DNA of 64,000 nt from Roseomonas mucosa. GTDB taxonomy: Bacteria; Pseudomonadota; Alphaproteobacteria; Acetobacterales; Acetobacteraceae. Made by a program: the position numbers and the translations under genes. Where the stretch lies: positions 62,001-126,000 of the forward strand of contig CAMDWG010000008.1 of NCBI GenBank assembly GCA_945878375.1, read 5' to 3'. Under the pieces are notes generated by a model that was not told the DNA's origin, did no database searches, and saw only the letters and a program-made list of their open reading frames with translations. Shown in pieces: positions 45,660-53,840 of the stretch. Numbering within the stretch: the first letter of the stretch is position 1; each line of letters starts with the position of its first letter.

Positions 45660-47015
45660 ATGAGCAACCTGGGCGTTTACGTCGGAAACTACCCCCAGCG
45701 GGTCTTCGAGTTCGAGAATTGGATGGGGGGCAAGGTCGATCAGATCCTGGCCTTCATCGGGCATCAGAGCTGGGCCGATTTCACTGGCTGCGCCCAATGG
45801 GCAGCCGATACCGTCTGGAACCAGATCGACCGCCCGGTCATCTGGTCGGTGCCGCTGATCGTCAACGGCGCCAATCTGGCCGATGCGGCGGCCGGCGATT
45901 ACAATGAATATTATCGCTTCGCGGCGAAGGAACTGGCCGATACTCGGCCCCAGGATGCGGTGATCCATATCCGGCCGGGCTGGGAATTCAACCACCCCAT
46001 GTTCCCCTGGGCCGCGGAGGGCCAGGAAGGCAATTATGTCACCGCATTCCGCCAATTGGTGGACAGTTTCCGATCCGTCTCGGACCGCTTCGTCTTCGAG
46101 TGGAACGTCAATGCCGGCAACAACGGCGCGGTCATCAACCCGGAAGATGCTTATCCCGGCGACAGCTATGTCGACATCATCGGGATGGATTTCTACTGGG
46201 GACCGCAGTGGGGTGATTCGAACGATCCCAACGTCGCCTGGAACTGGATGCTCAACCGGCCCTATGGGCTGAACTGGCATCAGGCCTTTGCCGCGGCGCA
46301 TGGCAAGCCCACCGCCTATTCCGAATGGGGCGTCAACAGCGACAACGGCGCGGCCTATATCGACAAGGCCGCCGCATGGTTCGCCGAGCACAAGGTTCTG
46401 TACAACAACTATTGGAACGATGAATACGCCTTCCCCGGCACGCTCTCCAACGGCGCGCAGGGTGCCACCAGCGCCGAGTTCCGCAGCGATTTCGGCGACC
46501 AGATCGCGCAGCCGCCAGGCCCGTTGCCCACACCCACCCCGACGCCCACACCCACCCCGACACCCACCCCGGCGCCTGTGCCGACGCCTCCACCGGTCAC
46601 GGACAGCCCGCTGACCCTTGACGGCACAGGGGGACGCGACACTCTGACCGGCAAGGGCGGCAACGACCACATCTGGGCCGGTGCGGGCAACGACCTGGTC
46701 TACGGAGGCGGTGGCGATGACAGCCTCTACGGCGCCGGCGGCCGCGACACGCTCGCCGGTGGCGCCGGCAATGACTGGATGGAGGGCGGAAGCGGCCAGG
46801 ATCGCTTCGTCTATGATGCCGGTACCGATGGCATCGCCGACTTCCGGCGCGGCACCGACAAGCTGGAGATCCGCGGCCATACGCGGGACGACATCACGAT
46901 GGGCGCGCATCGCTATGACGGCACCGACGGGTGGCTCATCGAATTCGACGATGGGGGGCATATCTGGATGCCCGGCGTGAGCCGGCTGGGCTGGTCGGAC
47001 ATCATCCTGGCCTGA
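45660..47015 (+). CDS. GH26-like endoglycanase with RTX (Ca-binding) C-terminus
   Basis: 451 residues. A (beta/alpha)8 glycanase domain (about 1-285) holds HIRPGWEFNHPMF (Glu109, proton donor) and TAYSEWGVN (Glu222, nucleophile), the GH26 mannanase/lichenase pattern. A (PT)n linker (about 289-312) leads to Gly/Asp nonapeptide repeats (GGRDTLTGKGGNDHIWAGAG), an RTX array of about five copies, and a C-terminal cap. No N-terminal signal, which is consistent with type I secretion via the RTX tail; the transporter is not in the window. Two strong hairpins follow the stop. Confidence 0.85.
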   Translation: MSNLGVYVGNYPQRVFEFENWMGGKVDQILAFIGHQSWADFTGCAQWAADTVWNQIDRPVIWSVPLIVNGANLADAAAGDYNEYYRFAAKELADTRPQDAVIHIRPGWEFNHPMFPWAAEGQEGNYVTAFRQLVDSFRSVSDRFVFEWNVNAGNNGAVINPEDAYPGDSYVDIIGMDFYWGPQWGDSNDPNVAWNWMLNRPYGLNWHQAFAAAHGKPTAYSEWGVNSDNGAAYIDKAAAWFAEHKVLYNNYWNDEYAFPGTLSNGAQGATSAEFRSDFGDQIAQPPGPLPTPTPTPTPTPTPTPAPVPTPPPVTDSPLTLDGTGGRDTLTGKGGNDHIWAGAGNDLVYGGGGDDSLYGAGGRDTLAGGAGNDWMEGGSGQDRFVYDAGTDGIADFRRGTDKLEIRGHTRDDITMGAHRYDGTDGWLIEFDDGGHIWMPGVSRLGWSDIILA

Positions 47016-47023
47016 CCGGGTAC

Positions 47024-47075
47024 GGAGCGGCGCCCGGGCGCCGCTCCATCCTGGCCTGCCTCCAGGCGGGCCAGG
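47024..47075 (+). terminator. Double-hairpin terminator after the glycanase
   Basis: A perfect 24-bp palindrome (47024-47047, arms GGAGCGGCGCCC) is followed by a second hairpin (47050-47061 with 47064-47075, about 11 pairs). The pair begins 9 bases after the stop. It should stop or protect the glycanase mRNA. The rest of 47076-47269 shows no gene. Confidence 0.65.
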
Positions 47076-47269
47076 TCCCGCGCGGGGCCAGCTTCGTTGC
47101 CCCCCTCGAAGGTTCTGCCGCGCGCATGGCGCCAACGTCATCGGCCAAGGCGGTCTGCGCAGATTACGCTCCGCCGCCGTCAGACCGGCCAGGATCGCGC
47201 TTCGGGATGCCGGCCCGCTTGGGGGCACCCCACCCGCCCCACGATCCCCGGCTTGCGAGGAGAGAAGGC

Positions 47270-48487
47270 GTGACCGAACGACGTCCCTCCGCGCCGCTTG
47301 CCGGTTTGCCGCTTGCCGGTTTGCCGCTTGCCTGTGTCATGGGCAGTACGGAGCTGGTGCGCCCGCTCGGCCTTGCCGGGGTGGCCTCAGCGGTGGTGAC
47401 GGAGCGGCACAACCCGGTGTCCTACTCCCGCTTCGTCCGCGCGGTGATCGAGTGGCCCGATGCCGGGGCGGAGCCGGCGGCGCTCGTCGAGCGGCTGCTG
47501 CGCTTCGCCGCCACCCAGCCCTGCCCACCCGTCCTGTTCTACGAACAGGACCCGCAGCTTCTTCTCGTCGCGCGACATCGCGACCGCCTCGCGCGCGGCT
47601 TCCGCTTCGTCCTCCCCGATCCGGCGCTGGTGGAGGCGCTGGTGGACAAGGGCCGCTTCGCATCCCTGGCGGAGCGCCTGTCGCTGCCAGTGCCGCCGAC
47701 ACGCCGGATCGACCCGCCACGGTCGGATGCGGGCGAACTCGGCCTGCGCTTCCCGCTGATCCTGAAGCCGTTGACGCGCGGCGAGGATTGGGCGGCGATC
47801 GGCGGCGGGGCCAAGGCGCTGATGGTCGAAAGCCCCGCCGCCCTCCGCGACCTCTGGCCGCACCTTGCCGCGGCGAAGCGCGGCCTGCTGGCGCAGGAGA
47901 TGATCCCCGGCCCCGAAAGCGCGATCGAGAGCTACCACGTCTATGTGGACGCAACCGGCGCGGTGGTCGCCGAGTTCACCGGACGGAAGATCCGCACCTT
48001 CCCCCTCGCCCTCGGCCACAGCACCGCGCTCGAGATCACGGAGGCCCGCGACGTCGTGACCATCGGCCGGGACGTGGTGGAACGGCTGGGCCTCAAGGGC
48101 GTCGCCAAGCTCGACTTCAAGCGAGGTCCCGATGGAAGGCTGCACCTGCTGGAGGTGAATCCGCGCTTCAACCTGTGGCACCACCTGGGCGCGGTGGCCG
48201 GGATCAACCTGCCCGCCCTGGTCCATGCCGACCTGGCCGGCCTGCCGCGCCCGCCCATCGCCGTGCGACCCCGCGTCGGCGCACGGTGGTGCTGGCCGAC
48301 GAAGGATATCCACGCGGCCCGCGCGGCCGGCATGCCGCTCGCGTCCTGGCTGCCCTGGGCGCTCGGCTGCGATGCGAAGGCCGTGCTGGCCTGGGACGAC
48401 CCCCGCCCCGTGCTGCAATCGGGCCTGCGCCGGCTGCTGTCGCGCCGGCCGCGCCCCGGCGATGACGGCGCGGGGCGTCGCGCATGA
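47270..48487 (+). CDS. ATP-grasp ligase (carboxylate-amine ligase type)
   Basis: 405 residues. ATP-grasp elements: LPDPALVEALVDKGRF, the ATP lysine in FPLILKPLTRG (Lys166), LLAQEMIPGP (adenine hinge) and the metal-binding LLEVNPRFNLWHHLG (Glu295, Asn297). Such enzymes join a carboxylate to an amine through an acyl phosphate. Within a polysaccharide locus it may amidate a uronic acid or make a precursor; the substrate is unknown. GTG 47270 has GGAG upstream. The N-terminus carries the PLAGL repeat encoded by 15-bp DNA units. ATGA overlap with the next gene. Confidence 0.85.
   Translation: MTERRPSAPLAGLPLAGLPLACVMGSTELVRPLGLAGVASAVVTERHNPVSYSRFVRAVIEWPDAGAEPAALVERLLRFAATQPCPPVLFYEQDPQLLLVARHRDRLARGFRFVLPDPALVEALVDKGRFASLAERLSLPVPPTRRIDPPRSDAGELGLRFPLILKPLTRGEDWAAIGGGAKALMVESPAALRDLWPHLAAAKRGLLAQEMIPGPESAIESYHVYVDATGAVVAEFTGRKIRTFPLALGHSTALEITEARDVVTIGRDVVERLGLKGVAKLDFKRGPDGRLHLLEVNPRFNLWHHLGAVAGINLPALVHADLAGLPRPPIAVRPRVGARWCWPTKDIHAARAAGMPLASWLPWALGCDAKAVLAWDDPRPVLQSGLRRLLSRRPRPGDDGAGRRA
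47293..47332 (+). repeat. In-frame 15-bp repeat in the ATP-grasp gene
   Basis: GCCGCTTGCCGGTTT at 47293-47307 and 47308-47322, then a partial third copy to 47332. The unit is five codons, so it adds PLAGL repeats without shifting the frame. Confidence 0.9.
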
Positions 48488-49641
48488 TCGAAACCGGATG
48501 GGTGCGGTCCGCCGGGAGCGGGACGCATCGTCCGGGCGCGCGGGCGCCCTCGGTCACGCTGGTCGCCCCGCCGGATCTGGACGAAGCCGACCTCGCGGCA
48601 TGGCGCCGGTTCCAGGGGCAGGACACCGCGCTGGCCAGCCCGTTCCTCTGCCCCGACTTCACGCGCATCGCCGCGGAGGTCCGGCGCGGGGTGGAGGTGG
48701 CGGTGATGCGCCAGGATGGCGCCGCACTCGCCTTCCTGCCCTTCGAGCGCCGCGGCCGCACCGGCGGTCCCGTGGCCGGCGCGATGTCGGATTGCCAGGC
48801 TGTGCTGGCGGATGCGCGGCTCGACCTGGATGTGCGGGCGCTGGTGCGCGCGGCGGGGCTTTCGGTCCACGACTTCACCTTCGCCAGGGAAGCGCAAGCG
48901 CCGTTCCGGCCCTTCCATCGCTCCCTCTGCACGTCGCACCTGATCGACCTCTCGGCCGGCTTCGAGGCCTATCTGCGGGAGCGCCGGGAGGCGGGGCGGT
49001 TCCTGCCGGACGGCTCCTCGGGGCTGCCGCATCACGCGTTGCAGCGCGCGCGGCGGCTGGAGAGGCAAGCGGGCCCGCTGCGCTTCGCCCTGCACGATCC
49101 GGATCCGGCGACCCTGCGGCGGCTGATCGACTGGAAGCGCCAGCACTACCGGCGGACGGGCGCGCCCGATGTCTTCGCGCGACGCTGGACGGTCGAGTTG
49201 CTGGAGCGCATCCATGCGATGCAATCACCCTCCTTCGCGGGCGTGCTCTCGACGCTATCCGTCGGTCGGCAGGTGATCGCGGCGCATATGGGCATGCGGT
49301 CGCGCGACGTCCTGCACTGGTGGTTCCCGTCCTACGACATCGCCCAGGCCCGCCACTCCCCGGGCATCATCCTGCTGGTCGAGCTGTGCCGCGCGGCGGC
49401 CCAACAGGGCATCCGGATCATCGAGCTCGGGCCCGGTGACGAAGGCTACAAGCTGCTGATGGCCAATGCCCGCATCCCGATGGCGGCGGGCCACATTGTC
49501 GCGCGCCCATCGCTGTCGGCCTCATGGCGCGGCATCCGCCATGGGATGGAAGGCATCGCGGCGCGCATGCCGCTTGGGCGCTATGCCGGCTGGCCAGCCA
49601 AGCTGTTCCGGCGTGTGGAGACGGCGATGCGCCTGCGATGA
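48484..49641 (+). CDS. FemAB/CelD-like GNAT acyltransferase
   Basis: 385 residues of the GNAT_acetyltransf_6/CelD group: FLCPDFTRIAAEVRRGVEVA, FLPFERRGRTGGPVAGAM, SVGRQVIAAHMGMRSRDVLH, YDIAQARHSPGIILLVELC and ELGPGDEGYKLLMANA. Family knowledge: found in cellulose and other exopolysaccharide loci, transferring an acyl or aminoacyl group. Its 4-base overlap with the ATP-grasp gene suggests they act in one modification step (inferred). Confidence 0.85.
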   Translation: MIETGWVRSAGSGTHRPGARAPSVTLVAPPDLDEADLAAWRRFQGQDTALASPFLCPDFTRIAAEVRRGVEVAVMRQDGAALAFLPFERRGRTGGPVAGAMSDCQAVLADARLDLDVRALVRAAGLSVHDFTFAREAQAPFRPFHRSLCTSHLIDLSAGFEAYLRERREAGRFLPDGSSGLPHHALQRARRLERQAGPLRFALHDPDPATLRRLIDWKRQHYRRTGAPDVFARRWTVELLERIHAMQSPSFAGVLSTLSVGRQVIAAHMGMRSRDVLHWWFPSYDIAQARHSPGIILLVELCRAAAQQGIRIIELGPGDEGYKLLMANARIPMAAGHIVARPSLSASWRGIRHGMEGIAARMPLGRYAGWPAKLFRRVETAMRLR

Positions 49642-49658
49642 CCGCGCGCGGCGCGCGA

Positions 49659-50957
49659 TCACGCCGCGCGGGAGGAGGTCTCCGCCGGCATCGGCACCGC
49701 TGCGGCGCCATGCGGAACCTGACCTTCCTCCCGCCGCGCCGCCCCGAGCATCGCGGCCGCCCAGCGCGCGCGGAACAGCGCCTCCCCATACTCCCGCTCC
49801 ACCACGGATCGCACGGCGCTGGTCGCCGCCGCGATTTCCGCCGCGCGCGGCTGCGGGTCCGCCAGAAACCGCACCAGCGCCGCGTCATCGGCGAAGCAGA
49901 AGGGATAGTCGGGCAGGTCCATTCCCTCGAAGGTCGCCGGATTGCCGATCACCGGCACGCCATGCGCGAAGGCTTCGAGCACCTTGGTCTTGATGCCGCC
50001 CCGCAGGAAGGTCGGGCTGACGAGAAGGCTGCCCGGCGTATAGACCTCGGCGAGGTCGCCGACATAGCCGGCCCAGGCCACGCCGGGTACTTCGCGCAGC
50101 GGGCGCTTCTGCCGGCCATAGATGACCAGGGGCAGATTCGGGCGCGCGCGATCCCAGAGGCCGAGCAGATGGTCGATCGTCAGGCGGTTCTGCATCAGCC
50201 CATCGCTACCGATGAAGACGGCGCGATGCGGCGGCGCAGGCGCGACCGCGACAGCGGGCGGCATGGGCGGCGGGATCGCCGCCACGCTGGCGCGCCGCGC
50301 GCCCCGCGCATCGGTGGCGGAGAGCAGCGCCGCTTCCACCGGGCTGACGACCGCGACGCAATCCGCGATGCGCAGCATCTCCCGCTCCGCATGCCGCAGC
50401 GCCCTGCGTTCGTAGCGCAGCAGCAGCCGGGCCGGCAGGCCCGTGGCGAGCAGGCGGCGCAGCGCCGGGGGCACCATGGCCTCGACATAGCCAAGCGGCA
50501 GCGGCAAGGCATGCGCCAGGACCTCGTCGAAGCGGCGGGACATCAGGTCCTGGAAATCGACGACAATCCGGAGATCGGGCCGCGCATGCCGCAGCCGCCG
50601 GAGCAACAGCAAGGTGCGGATACCATCCGCATAGACGATATCGCTCCGCCCGGCGTCCCGCAGGATATCCCGCCCGCCATCCGCCGCCGCGAAGATCGCG
50701 CATTGCAGCGGCAAGGGCCGGCCGCGCAGAAGGCCGAGGACGAAGGCCCAGGCGGCGCGCGCCAACCCAGCCGGCCTCGGCTGCTCGAAGACATTCCGCA
50801 GCCGCGCCTGCGACACCGCGCCGAGCGGCGCCAGCGCCCCCCGCACCGCGCGCCAGATATAGACGCCGCCCACATTGTCCACACCGTCCAGCGCCCGCGT
50901 CCAGATGGCGAGGATGCGGCGCGGTGGCGCCGCTTCGCAGATGCGCTCAGGGCTCAT
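49659..50957 (-). CDS. Glycosyltransferase, GT4-like
   Basis: 432 residues, GT-B fold. The C-terminal half holds VFIGSDGLMQNRLTIDHLLG, GYVGDLAEVYTPGSLLVSP and the donor-site GGIKTKVLEAFAHGVPVIGN. No membrane segment. ATG 50957 overlaps the dehydrogenase stop by 11 bases, so the two are co-translated. Uses a sugar nucleotide, perhaps the uronate made by that enzyme. The donor and acceptor are unknown. Confidence 0.88.
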   Translation of the reverse strand: MSPERICEAAPPRRILAIWTRALDGVDNVGGVYIWRAVRGALAPLGAVSQARLRNVFEQPRPAGLARAAWAFVLGLLRGRPLPLQCAIFAAADGGRDILRDAGRSDIVYADGIRTLLLLRRLRHARPDLRIVVDFQDLMSRRFDEVLAHALPLPLGYVEAMVPPALRRLLATGLPARLLLRYERRALRHAEREMLRIADCVAVVSPVEAALLSATDARGARRASVAAIPPPMPPAVAVAPAPPHRAVFIGSDGLMQNRLTIDHLLGLWDRARPNLPLVIYGRQKRPLREVPGVAWAGYVGDLAEVYTPGSLLVSPTFLRGGIKTKVLEAFAHGVPVIGNPATFEGMDLPDYPFCFADDAALVRFLADPQPRAAEIAAATSAVRSVVEREYGEALFRARWAAAMLGAARREEGQVPHGAAAVPMPAETSSRAA

Positions 50958-52377
50958 CGGCCACCATCCGCGACCGCGCCATGTCGCCGGCGCCTGGGCG
51001 AAGATCGTCATTGGCGGCGAGCCTATTGTCATTGACCGCCCCGTCGCCCCGGCGCCCGAGCAGCGTGCCCATGCCCGCGTAAAGGATGCCGGGTGGCAGC
51101 CGCAGCCGCCGCGCATCATGCTGGTTCCACATGTCGTAGACGACGGCGCGTCGTGCCATCCGCTCCGCCAGCGTGGCGAGGTCCATGCCGGCGAAAACCG
51201 GATGGTTGTTCTGGATCACCACCGCATCCGCGCCGTCGAACGCTGCCTCCAGCGAGGCGACCGGCTCCAGCCCCAGCCCGACGAGGCCAGCCGGTGCGAC
51301 AACGGGGTCGAAGCCGAGCAGCCGCGCATCCGGGAAGCGCGCGCGCAGCTGGGCGATCAGCGGGACGGCGGCGGTGCCGCGCAGGTCGGAGGTCTCGGGG
51401 CGCCCCTTGAAGGCAAGGCCGAGCACGGCGATGCGACGAACGCGCCGGCTGGCACACAGCGCCGCCAGGTCGACCGCGACGCGCATCGGCACCGCCTCGT
51501 TCACCGCGCGTCCCTGCAGCGTCAGCACCGGCCGCACGCCGCTCGCGGCGACGCTCTCGGCGAGGATGTAGGGATCCTTCTCCAGGCAGGCGCCGCCGAC
51601 GGGCCCCGGCATCGGCAATTGCCCACGCGGATAGCCCAGGCCGCCGCCATGGACGACCTCGACCACCGATACGCCGAAGGCATCCGCCATCGCCGCGACC
51701 TCGTTGGCGAAGGCGAAGACCAGGTCGCGATAGGTGTTGTTGACCAGCTTCACGAGTTCCGCCGCTTCCGCGCTCGACACGCGGACCACGGTGGGGGTCA
51801 GGAAGTGGAAGAGCTGGCCTGCGCGCAGCTCCGCCGCCTCGGTCACGCCGCCGACGATCTGCGGCAGGGTGCGAAGCTCCTCCAGCGCCTTGCCCTCCAG
51901 CGTCCGCTCCGGACAGAAGGCGAGGTCATAGGGCACGCTGGCGCGATCGAGGATCGGCTTCACCACGCCGCGCGTGACGCCGACCCGGACGGTCGAGCGC
52001 AGCACGACCATGTTGCCGGGCTCCAGAATCGCAGCGAGCGACGCCGCGACGGCCTGGATGGAATCGAGGCGCGCGCGCTTGTGCTCATTGAGCGGGGTGC
52101 CCACCGTGATGATGTAGACGGAGGCGCGGGCCTCGGCGTCCAGCCGCTCACGGATGACGAGGCGCCCTTCGGCGATCTGCCGCCGCAGCTTCTCGGCGAG
52201 GCCGGCTTCGGCGAAATGCGGCCTTCCGTCCCGCAGATGGCGCAGCACATCGGGCGCATTCTCGACACCGGTGACGCGGAAGCCCGCATCGGCCATGGCG
52301 ACCGCGAGCGTGAGACCGACATAGCCCAGGCCGATGATGCAGACATGGCCGTCACGGAGTTGAGCTGGCAGGGTCAT
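50947..52377 (-). CDS. Nucleotide-sugar dehydrogenase (UDP-glucose/UDP-ManNAc type)
   Basis: 476 residues: NAD motif IIGLGYVGLTLAVAMADAGF, TVGTPLNE, STVRVGVTRGVVKPIL, FCPERTLEGKALEELRTLPQ, LVNNTYRDLVFAFANEVA and the catalytic Cys264 in GPVGGACLEKDPYI. It oxidises a UDP-sugar twice to a uronic acid. The sequence is closer to the WecC/Vi-type group than to UDP-glucose dehydrogenase, but the substrate is not certain. A C-terminal extension of about 35 residues is Asn/Asp/Arg-rich. Confidence 0.92.
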   Translation of the reverse strand: MTLPAQLRDGHVCIIGLGYVGLTLAVAMADAGFRVTGVENAPDVLRHLRDGRPHFAEAGLAEKLRRQIAEGRLVIRERLDAEARASVYIITVGTPLNEHKRARLDSIQAVAASLAAILEPGNMVVLRSTVRVGVTRGVVKPILDRASVPYDLAFCPERTLEGKALEELRTLPQIVGGVTEAAELRAGQLFHFLTPTVVRVSSAEAAELVKLVNNTYRDLVFAFANEVAAMADAFGVSVVEVVHGGGLGYPRGQLPMPGPVGGACLEKDPYILAESVAASGVRPVLTLQGRAVNEAVPMRVAVDLAALCASRRVRRIAVLGLAFKGRPETSDLRGTAAVPLIAQLRARFPDARLLGFDPVVAPAGLVGLGLEPVASLEAAFDGADAVVIQNNHPVFAGMDLATLAERMARRAVVYDMWNQHDARRLRLPPGILYAGMGTLLGRRGDGAVNDNRLAANDDLRPGAGDMARSRMVADEP

Positions 52378-52435
52378 GGCTGCGCCTTTCTTGCGGTCTT
52401 GTCCGCGTGATGCCGCGATGGATCACGCGGCTGGA

Positions 52436-53413
52436 TCAGGCTGGGCCGGGGGGCGCGATATCGCGCCGCAGGTAGTAGGATGCGGTGCGCGCAAGCCCTT
52501 CTTCCAGGCTCACCTGCTCGGTGAAGCCGATCAGCCGCCGCAGCTTCGCGATATCCGGCACGCGCCGGCGCACGCTGCCGGGTGGCGCGGGGTGCAGCGC
52601 GATCTCGCCGCGCAGCCCCGCGACCCGCATCGCGAGGCGGGCGAGGTCGGCGATCGTGATCTCACGGGCGCTGCCGACATGGACGATCTCGCCGGACGCA
52701 GCATCGCATTCCGCCAGCGCGATGGTCGCATCCACCGCGTCATCGACATAGAGGAAGCTGCGCGTTTCCTCATGGCCGTAGAGCGCGAGGGTTCCATCCC
52801 GCGCGCGGGTGAGGAAATCCGGCAGCACATGCTTGTCGCCCATCCGCGGCCCGTAAGCGTTGTGGTAACGCAGGACGGTGAAGGGCAGCCCGAGTTCCCC
52901 GCAGCCCTGCGCGGTCAGCACCTCTCCATGCAGTTTCGCGGCGGCGTAGGACCAGCGCGGATTGCGGATATCGCCGATGGTGAGCGGCACATCCTCCGCC
53001 GTCGGCACCGGCCAATGGAACAGCGTGACCGTGCCGGCATAGGATTCGCTGCTGCCCGCATAGACGAAGCGCCGCAGCCGCGTGCCCCGGAAACGCTCGA
53101 GAAGGGTGAAGGTCGGCAGCGTCGAGTTGCGCAGGACATCGAGCGGATGCTCGTAGAAATTCTGCGTGCCGTTCAGCGCGGCCAGGTGGAACAGCACATC
53201 CACATCGGCCGGCAGCGCCGCGGCCGCGGCGGGGTCGTTCAGGTCGGTCTGCAGGGCGACGGCACGGGGATGGGCGCAAAGCTCGCCATAGGCGTCATCG
53301 GCCTCGCCGCGCGTGAAGTTGTCCACCATCACGACGCTGTCGCCGCGCGCCAGCAGCCGCCGGGCGAGGTGATAGCCGAGGAAGCCGGCCGCGCCGGTCA
53401 CCATTGCCTTCAT
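52436..53413 (-). CDS. NAD-dependent epimerase/dehydratase
   Basis: 325 residues, extended SDR: MVTGAAGFLGYHLARRLLA, LFHLAALNGTQNFYEHPLDV, SSESYAG and the YAAAK pair. Resembles UDP-glucose/GDP-mannose epimerase-type enzymes. It probably makes a sugar nucleotide for the locus. It is the first gene of the minus-strand run (52436-49659). Confidence 0.9.
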   Translation of the reverse strand: MKAMVTGAAGFLGYHLARRLLARGDSVVMVDNFTRGEADDAYGELCAHPRAVALQTDLNDPAAAAALPADVDVLFHLAALNGTQNFYEHPLDVLRNSTLPTFTLLERFRGTRLRRFVYAGSSESYAGTVTLFHWPVPTAEDVPLTIGDIRNPRWSYAAAKLHGEVLTAQGCGELGLPFTVLRYHNAYGPRMGDKHVLPDFLTRARDGTLALYGHEETRSFLYVDDAVDATIALAECDAASGEIVHVGSAREITIADLARLAMRVAGLRGEIALHPAPPGSVRRRVPDIAKLRRLIGFTEQVSLEEGLARTASYYLRRDIAPPGPA

Positions 53414-53840
53414 CTGGGCGCTCCTTTCGCCGGGGGCCGGAAGCCCGGCCTGGCGCGAGATGACCGGCCCCTGTGCTGCCGATCCCGTGGGATGCCACCA
53501 CCCATGAAAACATTCCCCTCAATTAATCGCGCCAAATATATTGAATGATACATTTTTTCATTTTATTTGTTAGCATGTGTACTATATAGCTTCTTATGTT
53601 GCGATAATAATTCAGAACATTCAATGCGTCCAATCGCATGGAGGCGATCGCTACCTCAAAGATTCCGGAGCCGGCGAGCGTCTTGGCGCTTCACCCCGCC
53701 GCAGGCAGCGGCGGACCGCCGCCCGCAACCGGCAACCGGCAACCGGCAACCGGATATAAAATGACGCCGATGACATCTTGCCAAAACAGTCGGTACGGCA
53801 TTCACTCCTCTCAAAGAATTCCAGAGGGAGAACAACGTCG
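53414..53840. other. Gene-free AT-rich island before the PQQ dehydrogenase
   Basis: A 427-base gap. Positions 53511-53640 are strikingly AT-rich (ATACATTTTTTCATTTTATT and similar), unlike the rest of the window. The remainder carries the 7-bp repeat at 53725 and a GGATATAAAATGA stretch before the gene. Promoter elements for both the epimerase (minus) and dehydrogenase (plus) should be here; no single strong match is visible. No gene is seen. Confidence 0.6.
53725..53752. repeat. Four tandem copies of GCAACCG
   Basis: Exact 7-bp units at 53725-53731, 53732-53738, 53739-53745 and 53746-53752, followed by GATATAAAATG. It lies 89 bases upstream of the PQQ dehydrogenase ATG. Units of 7 are outside a reading frame, so it is noncoding or regulatory. 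Confidence 0.9.

Noticed and set aside
45447-47228. Upstream extension of the kinase frame by about 594 residues
   Set aside because: It runs antisense through the GH26-RTX gene and the divergent promoter region; the kinase starts at 45446 with its membrane segments.
53725-53752. CRISPR-like array
   Set aside because: Units are 7 bp with no spacers; it is a simple tandem repeat.
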